DNA of 64,000 bases, from NCBI GenBank assembly GCA_029261395.1, contig JAJDBJ010000005.1, forward strand, positions 124,001 through 188,000, read 5' to 3'. Position numbers and translations under genes: made by a program. Under the pieces are notes generated by a model, which was given only the letters and a program-made list of their open reading frames with translations, was not told the DNA's origin and made no database searches. The DNA is from Nitrospinaceae bacterium. Lineage in GTDB: Bacteria > Nitrospinota > Nitrospinia > Nitrospinales > Nitrospinaceae. Positions 35,703-43,543 of the stretch are shown one piece after another; within the stretch, counting starts at the first letter, position 1, and each line of letters opens with the position of its first letter.

Positions 35703-36272
35703 TCACATTTCCTTGATCCACGTTTTCAGCCGCCCTATTTCCCGCTCCACAATTTTAGGATCTTTCAGGGCATTAGCGACCACACCGCATCCCTGAAGGG
35801 CGGCCGTTAACTGCAATCCATACTGATCTGCCTGCTTCTGCCTCATCTCCTCAAACTGTCGGGTGATCCATTTTAAAACCCAGTCCATCAATCCATCGGC
35901 CTCGCGGGCAACCGGGGGCCTTTCTTTATCCAATTCCTGGCACATACTCCCGATGGGACAGCCATATTTGGCAATTGAGTTTTTCATGCTTAACTGCAAA
36001 TCAAGGAGTTTGATCAGCCGCTGCCTGGGGTCCGGAATCTTATCCCATCGCCGGGCCTCCTCCTTAATATTTTCAGTTCGCTGTTCAATAACTGCAGCAA
36101 CCAGATCTTCCTTGGTTTTGAAATAATAATAAACATTTCCCAGCGGAACTCCGGAATCCTCGGCGATATCCGCAATTGAAGTATCTTTGAATCCTGCCTG
36201 ATGAAACAGCTTGGTGGCAGATTCAATCAATCGCTCTCTTTTGTCGCTGACGCGTCCCATACCAAAACCCAT
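35703..36272 (-). CDS. TetR-family transcriptional regulator
   Basis: A 189-residue dimeric repressor. The N-terminal helix-turn-helix reads RLIESATKLFHQAGFKDTSIADIAEDSGVPLGNVYYYFKTKEDL, a textbook TetR domain. The C-terminal ligand domain includes the GCPIGSMCQELD segment typical of TetR_C-type regulators of short-chain dehydrogenase or lipid genes. It lies 70 bases upstream of the RND pump on the same strand. Its own promoter overlaps a related palindrome, so autorepression is likely. An ATG four codons downstream is an alternative start. Confidence 0.92.
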   Translation of the reverse strand: MGFGMGRVSDKRERLIESATKLFHQAGFKDTSIADIAEDSGVPLGNVYYYFKTKEDLVAAVIEQRTENIKEEARRWDKIPDPRQRLIKLLDLQLSMKNSIAKYGCPIGSMCQELDKERPPVAREADGLMDWVLKWITRQFEEMRQKQADQYGLQLTAALQGCGVVANALKDPKIVEREIGRLKTWIKEM

Positions 36273-36274
36273 TA

Positions 36275-36323
36275 TTAAGTTAAATGACTAACTTAAAATA
36301 AACCCAAACAGCAAATCTGTCAA
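36275..36323 (-). promoter_or_regulatory. tetR promoter with overlapping operator
   Basis: TTGACA (complement of 36318-36323) and TATTTT (complement of 36295-36300) are exactly 17 bases apart. Directly downstream and touching the -10 is the inverted repeat TTAAGTTA-6-TAACTTAA (36275-36296). A bound TetR dimer would block RNA polymerase. Confidence 0.7.
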
Positions 36324-36474
36324 CCCGTAGAGTCGGTTATTTTTATATTTTTTTCTGAATTAAAATTAAACATTTAAAATCAATAGCTTAGATACATAAA
36401 TTGTTTTTGTTGATAGGACGATGAACCCTCTTCAGCCCCCTCACCCTGCCCTCTCCTTAAGGGGAGAGGGTTTA

Positions 36475-36657
36475 TTTGGGTCCAGCGGCACGCTACTCCG
36501 CTGGTTAATTAAACCCTGGATGGCGAAGGTAACTTTGGGAACGAGTGGATACGTCTTGGGCGAATTGGGTCAAGTAGCCAATTAAACCTCAGATGCGAAG
36601 ACAACTTTTTGAACGCACAATAACGCCCCAGCTAAATTGGGTCCAGCGGCACGCTGG
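36475..36657 (+). repeat. Degenerate tandem repeats with dispersed palindrome copies B-D
   Basis: The 397-base gap between tetR and module 2 holds three copies of a sequence beginning A(A/T)TTGGGTC(C/A)AG at about 36475, 36562 and 36636, spaced 87 and 74 bases. The intervening segments also align (AATTAAACC...GATG...CGAAG...AACTTT...GAACG). The last copy (36634-36657) is 23/24 identical to the repeat at 15550-15573 and ends exactly at the stop codon of the LolA-like gene. A CCCTCTCC/GGAGAGGG hairpin precedes the block at 36449-36470. Confidence 0.65.
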
Positions 36658-37443
36658 CTAGCGGGCGCGTTTGAGGCTGTTCTTGTTGAAGTCCCTTTTC
36701 TTGAATCCGACTTTGAACTTGTAGTCGGACCATTTCAGCAGAGTGCTTTTTCCGGTCTGGTGGTTTTGCATGAACATTTCATCCGGGTACCAGTATTTTC
36801 CCAGATACTGATGATACCCGCGGAAGGTCTGGGTTTTCAGCAGGGAGTTTTTGCGATCATAAAAATCGATCTTCAACTGGCGATATTCTTTTTTGTCCAG
36901 CCACAGCACCTGGCGGGTATACCCGGAATTCTTGTAAGCCGGGTAGCGTTCGAACACGAAGCACTCCAGACCGTCCAGAGTTTCGTCTCGTACCCATTTA
37001 TAAGTGTATTTTTCAACCTCCTGACTGGTCACGTCTTCATAAGCAAATTCACTGCCCATAAACGATCCTGACTTGTTGGCGGAGCTGATGCGTTTGACCC
37101 GTTTCAAAGCGGGAAGAAACAACCATTGGTCGTCCGTCCCGGTCTTATGGGTGAAATTAAGGAGCGCGGTGCCTTTAACATCGCGCGGCTTGTCGAACAC
37201 CACCAGGGATTTGTCACCATCGTCTTTCACTTCCAAATTCTTGGTACGGAGGTAGCGGGCGCTTTCCTCGCCGTGACGGTTTTTCAGGATCATCTGCATG
37301 TCCGCCTGATAGTCGACGAACCCATTGTCGCGCTTGTCATCTTCGACGGCAATGGCGAGCCCTTTTTCCTCAGGAGTCTCGGCCAAAACCGGAGCGGAAA
37401 ACCCAATCAGACTCAGTACCATCACCCCTAAAACACACCTCAT
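36658..37443 (-). CDS. LolA-like outer-membrane lipoprotein-sorting family protein, module 2
   Basis: A 261-residue periplasmic protein, clearly paralogous to module 1: EKGLAIAVEDDKRDNGF, DDQWLFLPALKRVKRISS and the final NKNSLKRAR are shared almost unchanged. A signal peptide of about 20 residues ends near VLAE. The start is the ATG with GAGGAG 7 bases upstream; the next upstream ATG overlaps that site. It follows the second RND pump gene by 40 bases. The second module has no SDR or barrel gene and no regulator of its own. Confidence 0.87.
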   Translation of the reverse strand: MRCVLGVMVLSLIGFSAPVLAETPEEKGLAIAVEDDKRDNGFVDYQADMQMILKNRHGEESARYLRTKNLEVKDDGDKSLVVFDKPRDVKGTALLNFTHKTGTDDQWLFLPALKRVKRISSANKSGSFMGSEFAYEDVTSQEVEKYTYKWVRDETLDGLECFVFERYPAYKNSGYTRQVLWLDKKEYRQLKIDFYDRKNSLLKTQTFRGYHQYLGKYWYPDEMFMQNHQTGKSTLLKWSDYKFKVGFKKRDFNKNSLKRAR

Positions 37444-37483
37444 ATCGTTACTCCTCATTCATGTAAAAGATTTTGAATCATTT

Positions 37484-39820
37484 TCAGGCCGTTCCCGCGT
37501 CTTCTGCCGATTCGAAGGCGCTTTCTTGTGCGTATTTTTTTTCTTCCAGTTTCATGAGCAAGGGAGGAAGAAATAAAAAGTCCGCGACCAGAGCGCATAC
37601 CACCGAAATGGTGGTCATGATACCCATGTGAGTGTTCATCTTGAAACCCGAAAATGCCAGCACGGAAAAACCGACCACCAAAATGAGCGACGTCACCCAC
37701 AACGCGGTACCGACGGTGTGAAACGAATAGCGCACGGCCTCGGCGGGACTCTTGCCCTGCTCGCGGCGGGCACGCAAATATTTGCTCATGAAATGCACCG
37801 TGTCATCGACAATGATACCCAATGCCACCGGAGCCACAATGGATACGGCCAACCCAACCTCCTGAACAAAGAGCCCCCAAATACCGAAGGTCATGAATAT
37901 CGGCGCCAGGTTGGGGATCATGCTCACCAGGCCAAATTTAAAACTGCGCAGGGCGATGATCAGAACCATCGATATCAGGAACAAGGCCAGCAATACGCCC
38001 ACCGTCATACTCTTTACATTGCGCTTGGCGATGTTGGAAAACATGATCATGGGGCTGGCGCCGTGCGACACCATGCTGGGCAATCCGTTTTCTTTCAACC
38101 AGGCCTGTGCCTTATCCTCCAACTCCAAAGCGTAGCGTGTGGAGACACTCTCCAATATCGCGGTGAAGCGGGTCGACGATTTGTCCACGTTGATCTGGTT
38201 GTTCAAGTCCAGCCCGAAAGGCAGGGACAGTTCATACAATAAAAGATACTGGGCCGACAGATCACGCTGATCTGGAAGTTTGTAATAGGATTCGTCATCG
38301 CCGTGCATATTTTTGTTCAACCGTTTTATAACGTCGGTTAACGTGCCCACGTACATCACGCCGGGTTGTTGCCGATACCATTGAGCAAACTCCTCCACTT
38401 TGGCCAGGTACTCCGGATTGCTGATGCCGCCGGACTCTCCCGCGCCCAGCGAGTACTCGATGGCTTCAAACCCGGTCAGGTTGTCGATCACGAAATCGTT
38501 ATCGAGACGAAACTGATAGCGCGTGTCGAAATATTCGTTGAACTTCTCGTTGATTTCCACACGCGGTACCTGAGCGATGATCAACACGATGACCGTCAGC
38601 ATGCCCCAGTAAAGTCCTTTACGGTGCCGTATCACGAAGTCCGCAAACCGATCCATCACCAGCGTCTTGTCTTCGGGATGCGGCTTGATCCTGAGAGGCA
38701 GAACCGCCATCATGGCCGGTAAAAACAACACCGAATAAACGTAGGCCACCAACACCCCCATCGCAACGAGGTTGCCGAGATCCTGGAATGGAGGCGAGTC
38801 GCTGAAGTTAAGGCTGAGAAAACCGATGGCGGTGGTGATACTGGTAATGAACACTGGCTGATGGTTGATGCGTAACGATTCGATGAGTGCTTCACGTTTC
38901 GGTTTCCCCAACCGCATCTCATGAAACAGGGTCACCAGAATGTGAATGCTGTCGGCTATCGCCAACGTGAGGATGACGGTGGGTGCGGCGGCCGATACCG
39001 GAGTGAGCAAAATACCGAGCCATCCCCCCAGACCCATCGCCGTCAGGCTGGAAAAGGCGACCACCAGGACAACGGTAAGCGTTCCCCAGAAGGAACGCAG
39101 AACGATCACCATGACCCCGACGATCAGGAGATACATGATGGGCATCAGGGTTTTCAAGTCACCCTGGCTCGACTCCGTAAAAGAGTTGTTCATGAACACG
39201 ATACCGGTGAGACGGAAATCGATATCGGGGTATTTGAGGCGAAGCTTCTCCACCATGGGGCGAACGAAGCCAACCACTTCCGGCACTTCCTCAATAGATT
39301 TTTCCGGCATGTTGACGGTGACGTTCACGGCGGTCACGCTGGCATCCGGGTTGATCAACCGGTTGAGCAGAAGCGGTTCCTTCAGCGCAATACCTTTCAC
39401 CCGGTCCAGATCCGCGTCGGAAAATTGTTCCGCGCCTTCCACCAGGTCCTCTACGATCAGGTCGTCACCATCGGCCCAGGTGTGTTGAAAGTTAGTGACC
39501 GAGTCCACCCGGATGGAATAGGGAATCTGCCACGCCTCTTTGGTGAGCTCCTCCACCGCCGCCAGGGTTTCACGGGTGAACACCTTGCCGTTTTTAGGAG
39601 CGAGGGCGATCATCGCGTTGTCGTTCTTGATGTATTTATTCTGCAGGGCGTCGAAGGCTTGTAGCTGGGGATTTTCCTCGCTGAAGAACACGCGGTAATT
39701 ATTGGAAAACTGCAGGAACCGCCCGCCGCTTGCAGCAGCCACGACCATCAAGAGGGTCGCTACAATGATCCACCAGCGGTATCGTATGATCCCTTCCCCT
39801 AAACCTGTGTCCGTTTTCAT
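37484..39820 (-). CDS. MMPL/RND-superfamily transporter, module 2
   Basis: A paralogue of module 1 with the same 12-helix plan, 778 residues from the chosen ATG (GGAG 5 bases upstream; the frame extends 15 codons further without a site). Long identical stretches include the FDALQNKYIKNDN region, MYVGTLTDVIKRLNKNMHGDD and SPAEAVRYSFHTVG. Helix-4-type motifs LAIADSIHILVTLFHEM and LGIIVDDTVHFMSKY are conserved. The extreme C-terminus differs. A degenerate half-site TTAGTTGAAT at about 39884 lies upstream and could be a weak TetR site. Confidence 0.9.
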   Translation of the reverse strand: MKTDTGLGEGIIRYRWWIIVATLLMVVAAASGGRFLQFSNNYRVFFSEENPQLQAFDALQNKYIKNDNAMIALAPKNGKVFTRETLAAVEELTKEAWQIPYSIRVDSVTNFQHTWADGDDLIVEDLVEGAEQFSDADLDRVKGIALKEPLLLNRLINPDASVTAVNVTVNMPEKSIEEVPEVVGFVRPMVEKLRLKYPDIDFRLTGIVFMNNSFTESSQGDLKTLMPIMYLLIVGVMVIVLRSFWGTLTVVLVVAFSSLTAMGLGGWLGILLTPVSAAAPTVILTLAIADSIHILVTLFHEMRLGKPKREALIESLRINHQPVFITSITTAIGFLSLNFSDSPPFQDLGNLVAMGVLVAYVYSVLFLPAMMAVLPLRIKPHPEDKTLVMDRFADFVIRHRKGLYWGMLTVIVLIIAQVPRVEINEKFNEYFDTRYQFRLDNDFVIDNLTGFEAIEYSLGAGESGGISNPEYLAKVEEFAQWYRQQPGVMYVGTLTDVIKRLNKNMHGDDESYYKLPDQRDLSAQYLLLYELSLPFGLDLNNQINVDKSSTRFTAILESVSTRYALELEDKAQAWLKENGLPSMVSHGASPMIMFSNIAKRNVKSMTVGVLLALFLISMVLIIALRSFKFGLVSMIPNLAPIFMTFGIWGLFVQEVGLAVSIVAPVALGIIVDDTVHFMSKYLRARREQGKSPAEAVRYSFHTVGTALWVTSLILVVGFSVLAFSGFKMNTHMGIMTTISVVCALVADFLFLPPLLMKLEEKKYAQESAFESAEDAGTA

Positions 39821-39992
39821 GCACGCTCCATTTATAGACTCCGAACTTTTTCGTGGTTTTGACACCGGATCGTGCTTATCAGGTTAGTTGAATACGCCCA
39901 GCAAATCAAAAATGTTTTCGCAAAATGAAACGGCCGCCCTCCTTTTTAGGTAGAAGAGCGGTTACGCTTCTTGTTAAGAATTTTTCATTCCT

Positions 39993-40457
39993 TCAATCTT
40001 TATGGCATTCATTGTCGGACTCGAAACACACGCCGTCCGGCTTTCTGCCTTCTGCAATACTCTTGAGTAATGGCAGGGCGTGTTCCTTCCAACCCTGACC
40101 AAAGGAGTCGGCGCTCGGTTTCAGTCGGATATTGGTGTGCCGCAGAGTCAGGTGTGTGGATTTGCCCTGCGACTTCAAAACGATTTCCACCGTGGAATCT
40201 CCTGGCTCCAGATCTTCAATGCCGCCCCAGGTGAACACTACTTTTTTGTTCGGTACAATCTCGACGTACTCTCCCCGGCAGTGATTGCCATTTGGGTTAC
40301 TCTCACCGACATGAAACACGCCGCCGGGTTTGGGATCGGCTTCCACCACTTCGCCGAACCATTGCTTCATCTTGGCTTTCTCGGTCAGAAATCCAAAAAC
40401 TGTCTCTGCGGAGGCATCAATGGTGATCTCGCGGGTTAATTCATAAGTTTCGCTCAT
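39993..40457 (-). CDS. SRPBCC (AHSA1-type) protein paired with ArsR
   Basis: A 154-residue cytoplasmic protein of the AHSA1/SRPBCC family: ITIDASAETVFGFLTEKAKMKQWFG, PGGVFHV, KKVVFTWG and the terminal helix DSFGQGWKEHALPLLKSI. It overlaps the ArsR gene by 4 bases. ArsR-SRPBCC gene pairs are widespread; the SRPBCC member is presumed to bind a small hydrophobic ligand. There are three Cys residues, two near the end, but no clear metal site. Confidence 0.88.
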   Translation of the reverse strand: MSETYELTREITIDASAETVFGFLTEKAKMKQWFGEVVEADPKPGGVFHVGESNPNGNHCRGEYVEIVPNKKVVFTWGGIEDLEPGDSTVEIVLKSQGKSTHLTLRHTNIRLKPSADSFGQGWKEHALPLLKSIAEGRKPDGVCFESDNECHKD

Positions 40458-40765
40458 GGTTTCCTCTTTTCTAGTTTTTCAGCGGCGGCTTTCAACCGTT
40501 CCAATTTGGAGTCCCAGAAATCTTCCAGTAAGGCTTTCAGCGGAGCAAAACCTTCCGGCCTCAGTCTATAAATACGGCGCGTCCCTTCCCGTCTCTCGGT
40601 AACGAGACCGGCGTCTTTCAGAATACGCAGATGCTGGGAAACGGCAGGACGTGTAATGCCTTTAAACTTACCGGCAATCTGCCCCGCCGGCATTTCGCGC
40701 CGCCGCACCATTTTTAATATCGCGAGCCGCGTCGGCTCGGCCATTGCCTGTATCGTTTCAAACAT
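40454..40765 (-). CDS. ArsR-family transcriptional regulator
   Basis: A winged-helix repressor of about 103 residues: AMAEPTRLAILKMVRRREMPAGQIAGKFKGITRPAVSQHLRILKDAGLVTERREGTRRIYRL is a full ArsR/HTH_20 domain. No metal-binding Cys pair is present, so it is not a canonical arsenic sensor. I start at the ATG that coincides with the predicted transcription start; an ATG two codons upstream would lie before it. The gene overlaps the SRPBCC gene by 4 bases. Confidence 0.9.
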   Translation of the reverse strand: MFETIQAMAEPTRLAILKMVRRREMPAGQIAGKFKGITRPAVSQHLRILKDAGLVTERREGTRRIYRLRPEGFAPLKALLEDFWDSKLERLKAAAEKLEKRKP

Positions 40766-40771
40766 AATCAT

Positions 40772-40800
40772 ATGTTAGTTAAAACTAACGTAAGTGTCAA
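40772..40800 (-). promoter_or_regulatory. arsR promoter with operator in the spacer
   Basis: TTGACA (complement of 40795-40800) and TAACAT (complement of 40772-40777) are exactly 17 bases apart. A perfect palindrome GTTAGTT-AA-AACTAAC (40774-40789) fills the spacer and covers the -10. The predicted start point is about 40765, the A of an ATG, so the message may be leaderless. Confidence 0.75.
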
Positions 40801-40911
40801 CTAAAATAATAAAATATTTTTGACCTGATTCAGCCGAAAGCCCGGTGAACGGACTACGGTATTTTCAGGTCACTAATAGGCGTTTACAACAGATCTATTC
40901 CTGCACATTTT

Positions 40912-40919
40912 GATATAAT
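40912..40919 (+). promoter_or_regulatory. Extended -10 promoter of a possibly leaderless gene
   Basis: TGATATAAT is an extended -10 element with a consensus hexamer at 40914-40919. No good -35 is present. The predicted start point falls on or next to the ATG at 40926. Confidence 0.55.
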
Positions 40920-40925
40920 ACGGGC

Positions 40926-41753
40926 ATGTCTGATCCGACTAAATTTGATTTTAAGAATTCGGGAAGCTCGGTGGCGCAGTTATATGAGGAACTGCTGGTA
41001 CCTCGCGTATTCGTCCCCTGGGCGAACCTCCTGTTGATGAAAGCTAAACTTTCCTCCGGCGAAACGGTGCTGGACGTAGCCTGCGGACCGGGCACCGTCG
41101 CCCGCCTGGCATCGGAACGGGTGGGTCCACAGGGCAAGGTGACCGGCGCCGACATCAGTCCGCCGATGCTGGACATCGCCCGCTCCAAATCACCTTTGTC
41201 CAACGGTGCACCGATCGAGTATGTGGAATCTCCCGCCCATCCTTTGAAAGTGGACGATGCCTCATTTGATGTCACGCTGTGTCAGCAGGGCCTGCAATTT
41301 TTTCCGGAAAAGGTCGAGGCGTTGAAAGAAATGGCCCGCGCCACCCGGCCGGGAGGACGAATGGCAGTTGCGGTATGGGGATCCCTGTTGCAGAATCCGA
41401 TTTTCGGGGAAATTTGTGCCGGGCTTGGGGAAACCCTCCCTTCATCCATCGCGGATATAATGAAAGCTCCCTTCAGCTTGAATGATCCCGAACAACTGAG
41501 AGCCCTCGGCGAAGAGGCAGGATTGAAAAACATCGAGGTCAAAACCTGTTCACTGCCTTTGGTGTTCGAGCAAGGAGTCGCTCAAGCCATTCGCGTTCTG
41601 GACGCCACGCCGCTGGCACCTCAAATCGCTGAATTGCCTCCGGAACAACAGGAGGCCATGGTGAAAAACCTGCAGAACCGGCTGAGCCGGTTTTTAATTG
41701 GGGAACAATGTCTGAGCAATGCCATCTCGAATATTCTGATCAGTAAAACTTAA
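40926..41753 (+). CDS. SAM-dependent methyltransferase (UbiE/Methyltransf_11 type)
   Basis: A 275-residue class I methyltransferase. Motif I is VLDVACGPGTVARLA, followed by VTGADISPPML, the DVTLCQQGLQFFPEK motif and RPGGRMAVAVWG. The C-terminal half resembles the small lid domain of Methyltransf_11 enzymes on quinones or lipids. There is no ribosome-binding site before the ATG and the -10 element ends 6 bases upstream, so translation may be leaderless. Substrate unknown. Confidence 0.87.
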   Translation: MSDPTKFDFKNSGSSVAQLYEELLVPRVFVPWANLLLMKAKLSSGETVLDVACGPGTVARLASERVGPQGKVTGADISPPMLDIARSKSPLSNGAPIEYVESPAHPLKVDDASFDVTLCQQGLQFFPEKVEALKEMARATRPGGRMAVAVWGSLLQNPIFGEICAGLGETLPSSIADIMKAPFSLNDPEQLRALGEEAGLKNIEVKTCSLPLVFEQGVAQAIRVLDATPLAPQIAELPPEQQEAMVKNLQNRLSRFLIGEQCLSNAISNILISKT

Positions 41754-41773
41754 ACGTGGTATCTTCGCGCATA

Positions 41774-42259
41774 TCAATCCTTTTTGGCGAAAAGCTCCAG
41801 CTCGGCTCCGATTTCATTTAATACGTTCAGCAGAGCGCTCGCCATCTCAACATCCGATAAAAATATTCCCAGCCCCTCTTCTGGCAGGTGATGATCGAAG
41901 GATATAAAAACCTTTCCGCTCTTTCCAATGAGATATAAATCTTCTCCCACGTGTTTCATTTTAGGGAGATGGGCAATCAATTGCTTAACAAGACTTGAAG
42001 TTTCCTGCCCCTCAAAGACAGACGCTGAGTCCGAACCCTCGCGCGGGACTAGAATCCAACACGACTCCACTGAAAAAATTTGCTCCAGTGTTTTGCCGAG
42101 TTCATCAGGGATATCGGATTCATCAAAATAAACCACAATGATCCGTTCAGGGTCGTTTCGGTAGCTCAGCTCGTTCCCTGCATCAAGTTCCGAACCCGCT
42201 ATGGATATTCCCGCTTCAGCAAGAATTTTTCTTAGTTGTTCCTGGTTAATTTCAGACAT
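41774..42259 (-). CDS. Hypothetical protein, 161 aa
   Basis: A soluble, acidic protein without signal peptide or recognised domain. It alternates predicted strands and helices (RIIVVYFDESDIPDELGKTL, CWILVPREGS, GEDLYLIGKSGKVFISFDHH) in a way that suggests a compact alpha/beta fold. It converges on the methyltransferase gene with 20 bases between stops. It opens the island of small, poorly conserved-looking genes that runs to 44.7 kb. Confidence 0.6.
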   Translation of the reverse strand: MSEINQEQLRKILAEAGISIAGSELDAGNELSYRNDPERIIVVYFDESDIPDELGKTLEQIFSVESCWILVPREGSDSASVFEGQETSSLVKQLIAHLPKMKHVGEDLYLIGKSGKVFISFDHHLPEEGLGIFLSDVEMASALLNVLNEIGAELELFAKKD

Positions 42260-42353
42260 ATAGAGTTATCAAATATTAATGCTCTAGTGAGCCATCTTTA
42301 TGACCGACGCACTCATTGAATAGTAGATGAGTTTTACCAAAAAAATAAAATGC

Positions 42354-42479
42354 TCAATCTTCGGCGAGTTCTTCGGACACATCGGCGATCAGGTGGAGAG
42401 CGCCCAGGACGCGGAGCCGCTTGTCCTGATCGGAGGCTGCGAGCCATTCCCGATAACCACTCTGCTCCAAAACGGTTTT
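42354..42479 (-). pseudogene. Duplicated 3' end of the 43177-43473 gene
   Basis: 126 bases, including the stop codon, match 43177-43302 with only 3 differences, two of them silent and one Glu-to-Lys. Similarity ends abruptly at a run of T, so only the last 41 codons were copied and no start is available. Together with the intact gene end, the copies form direct repeats on either side of the lipocalin gene. Confidence 0.85.
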
Positions 42480-42581
42480 TAAACGGTAACGAATGTCACA
42501 GCCAACAGATGTCGAATCTTCTGATCAGTCAGATCCAAAAGCATGAACTATAGTTAGTAAATCTTCAATCCTCCGGAAATA

Positions 42582-43127
42582 TTATTTCTGTGGAGTTTTA
42601 TTCAGTAAGGACAGGTCGAAACCATTCACCTTGAGCTTTGTGCTGAGTTGTTCATACAGCGATGCATCCATTGTTGGTGTCCGGCTTAAAATCCATAAGT
42701 ACTGGCGCTTGGGTTCACTCACAACGGCATATTGATAATTCTCATCCAAATCAATAATCCAATAGTCTCCATAAAATGGCCAAAAGAAGGTGACTTCTAA
42801 CTTGGCATTCGATTGATTATCGACAAAATAAGCAGTACCAACCGCTTCCTTCAATTCCCCATCCAATCCGCCTTCGTAGCACCGATTGGTCACCCGAATC
42901 GATCCATCGTCCTGCAACTCATATTTGGCTGTTACGGCGTAGCAGTTTTCTTCAAAACTATGTGGATAACGGGCTATCTCATACCATTTCCCAAGGTATT
43001 TCTGCTTATCAACATTAGCCACAACTGCCAGCGGAGGATCTAATTGCGTCGGAACATTTGAACAGGATGCCAGCCCTAACCCAGCGAAAAGAATCACAAT
43101 CAAAATATTTATAATTTTAGATTTCAT
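42582..43127 (-). CDS. blc: Bacterial lipocalin (Blc-like lipoprotein)
   Basis: An outer-membrane lipoprotein of 181 residues that binds lipids or fatty acids in a beta-barrel. The signal ends in LASC (Cys22). The lipocalin signature GKWYEIARYPHSFE near residue 47 is followed by the other family blocks: DGSIRVTNRC, the WPFYGDYWIIDLD strand and YLWILSRTP. Length is typical of E. coli Blc. It is flanked by 126-bp direct repeats, which suggests that it arrived as a unit or was caught in a local rearrangement. Confidence 0.93.
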   Translation of the reverse strand: MKSKIINILIVILFAGLGLASCSNVPTQLDPPLAVVANVDKQKYLGKWYEIARYPHSFEENCYAVTAKYELQDDGSIRVTNRCYEGGLDGELKEAVGTAYFVDNQSNAKLEVTFFWPFYGDYWIIDLDENYQYAVVSEPKRQYLWILSRTPTMDASLYEQLSTKLKVNGFDLSLLNKTPQK

Positions 43128-43176
43128 TATTACGTCTTCAATATAAATCGAGTTCTTGAGCCTTTACACCAACCAA

Positions 43177-43473
43177 TCAATCTTCGGCGAGTTCTTCAGA
43201 TACATCGGCGATCAGGTGGAGAGCGCCCAGGACGCGGAGCCGCTCGTCCTGATCGGAGGCTGCGAGCCATTCCCGATAACCACTCTGCTCCAAAACGGTT
43301 TTGGCAGGTTGACCGTCTTTCAACCGGCCCTCCAGGTTTTCGAGACAGGAAATATCTTTTTGGGCCTGAGCGGCAATCTTTTCAAATTCTACCGCTTCCT
43401 GAATATACTGAAAGGTGTGAGCGGAGTCCGGCAACTGGCCGGAAAGCTCGATTAAAATGGGATGGGATGTCAT
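43177..43473 (-). CDS. Hypothetical protein, about 98 aa (start uncertain)
   Basis: A soluble helical protein ending GALHLIADVSEELAED. I recognise no family. The ATG at 43473 has a GGGAG about 12 bases upstream; a TTG at 43566 would give 129 residues and overlap the preceding gene by 23 bases. Its last 126 bases are duplicated on the far side of the lipocalin gene. Two of three differences between the copies are silent, which hints that the sequence was under coding constraint before or after duplication. Confidence 0.6.
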   Translation of the reverse strand: MTSHPILIELSGQLPDSAHTFQYIQEAVEFEKIAAQAQKDISCLENLEGRLKDGQPAKTVLEQSGYREWLAASDQDERLRVLGALHLIADVSEELAED

Positions 43474-43543
43474 TTCCGATTCAATCTCCCTGCGGGTTTC
43501 AAAAATACAAATAGTCTCAATGAGTCGGCCACCTGGAACCGTA

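Noticed and set aside
42350-42553. A 67-codon plus-strand frame near the lipocalin
   Set aside because: It is mostly antisense to the 126-bp duplicated 3' end of the minus-strand gene and has no independent support.
42354-43302. Calling the lipocalin unit a mobile element with att sites
   Set aside because: The direct repeats fit, but there is no integrase, tRNA target or other element gene; only the repeats are supported.
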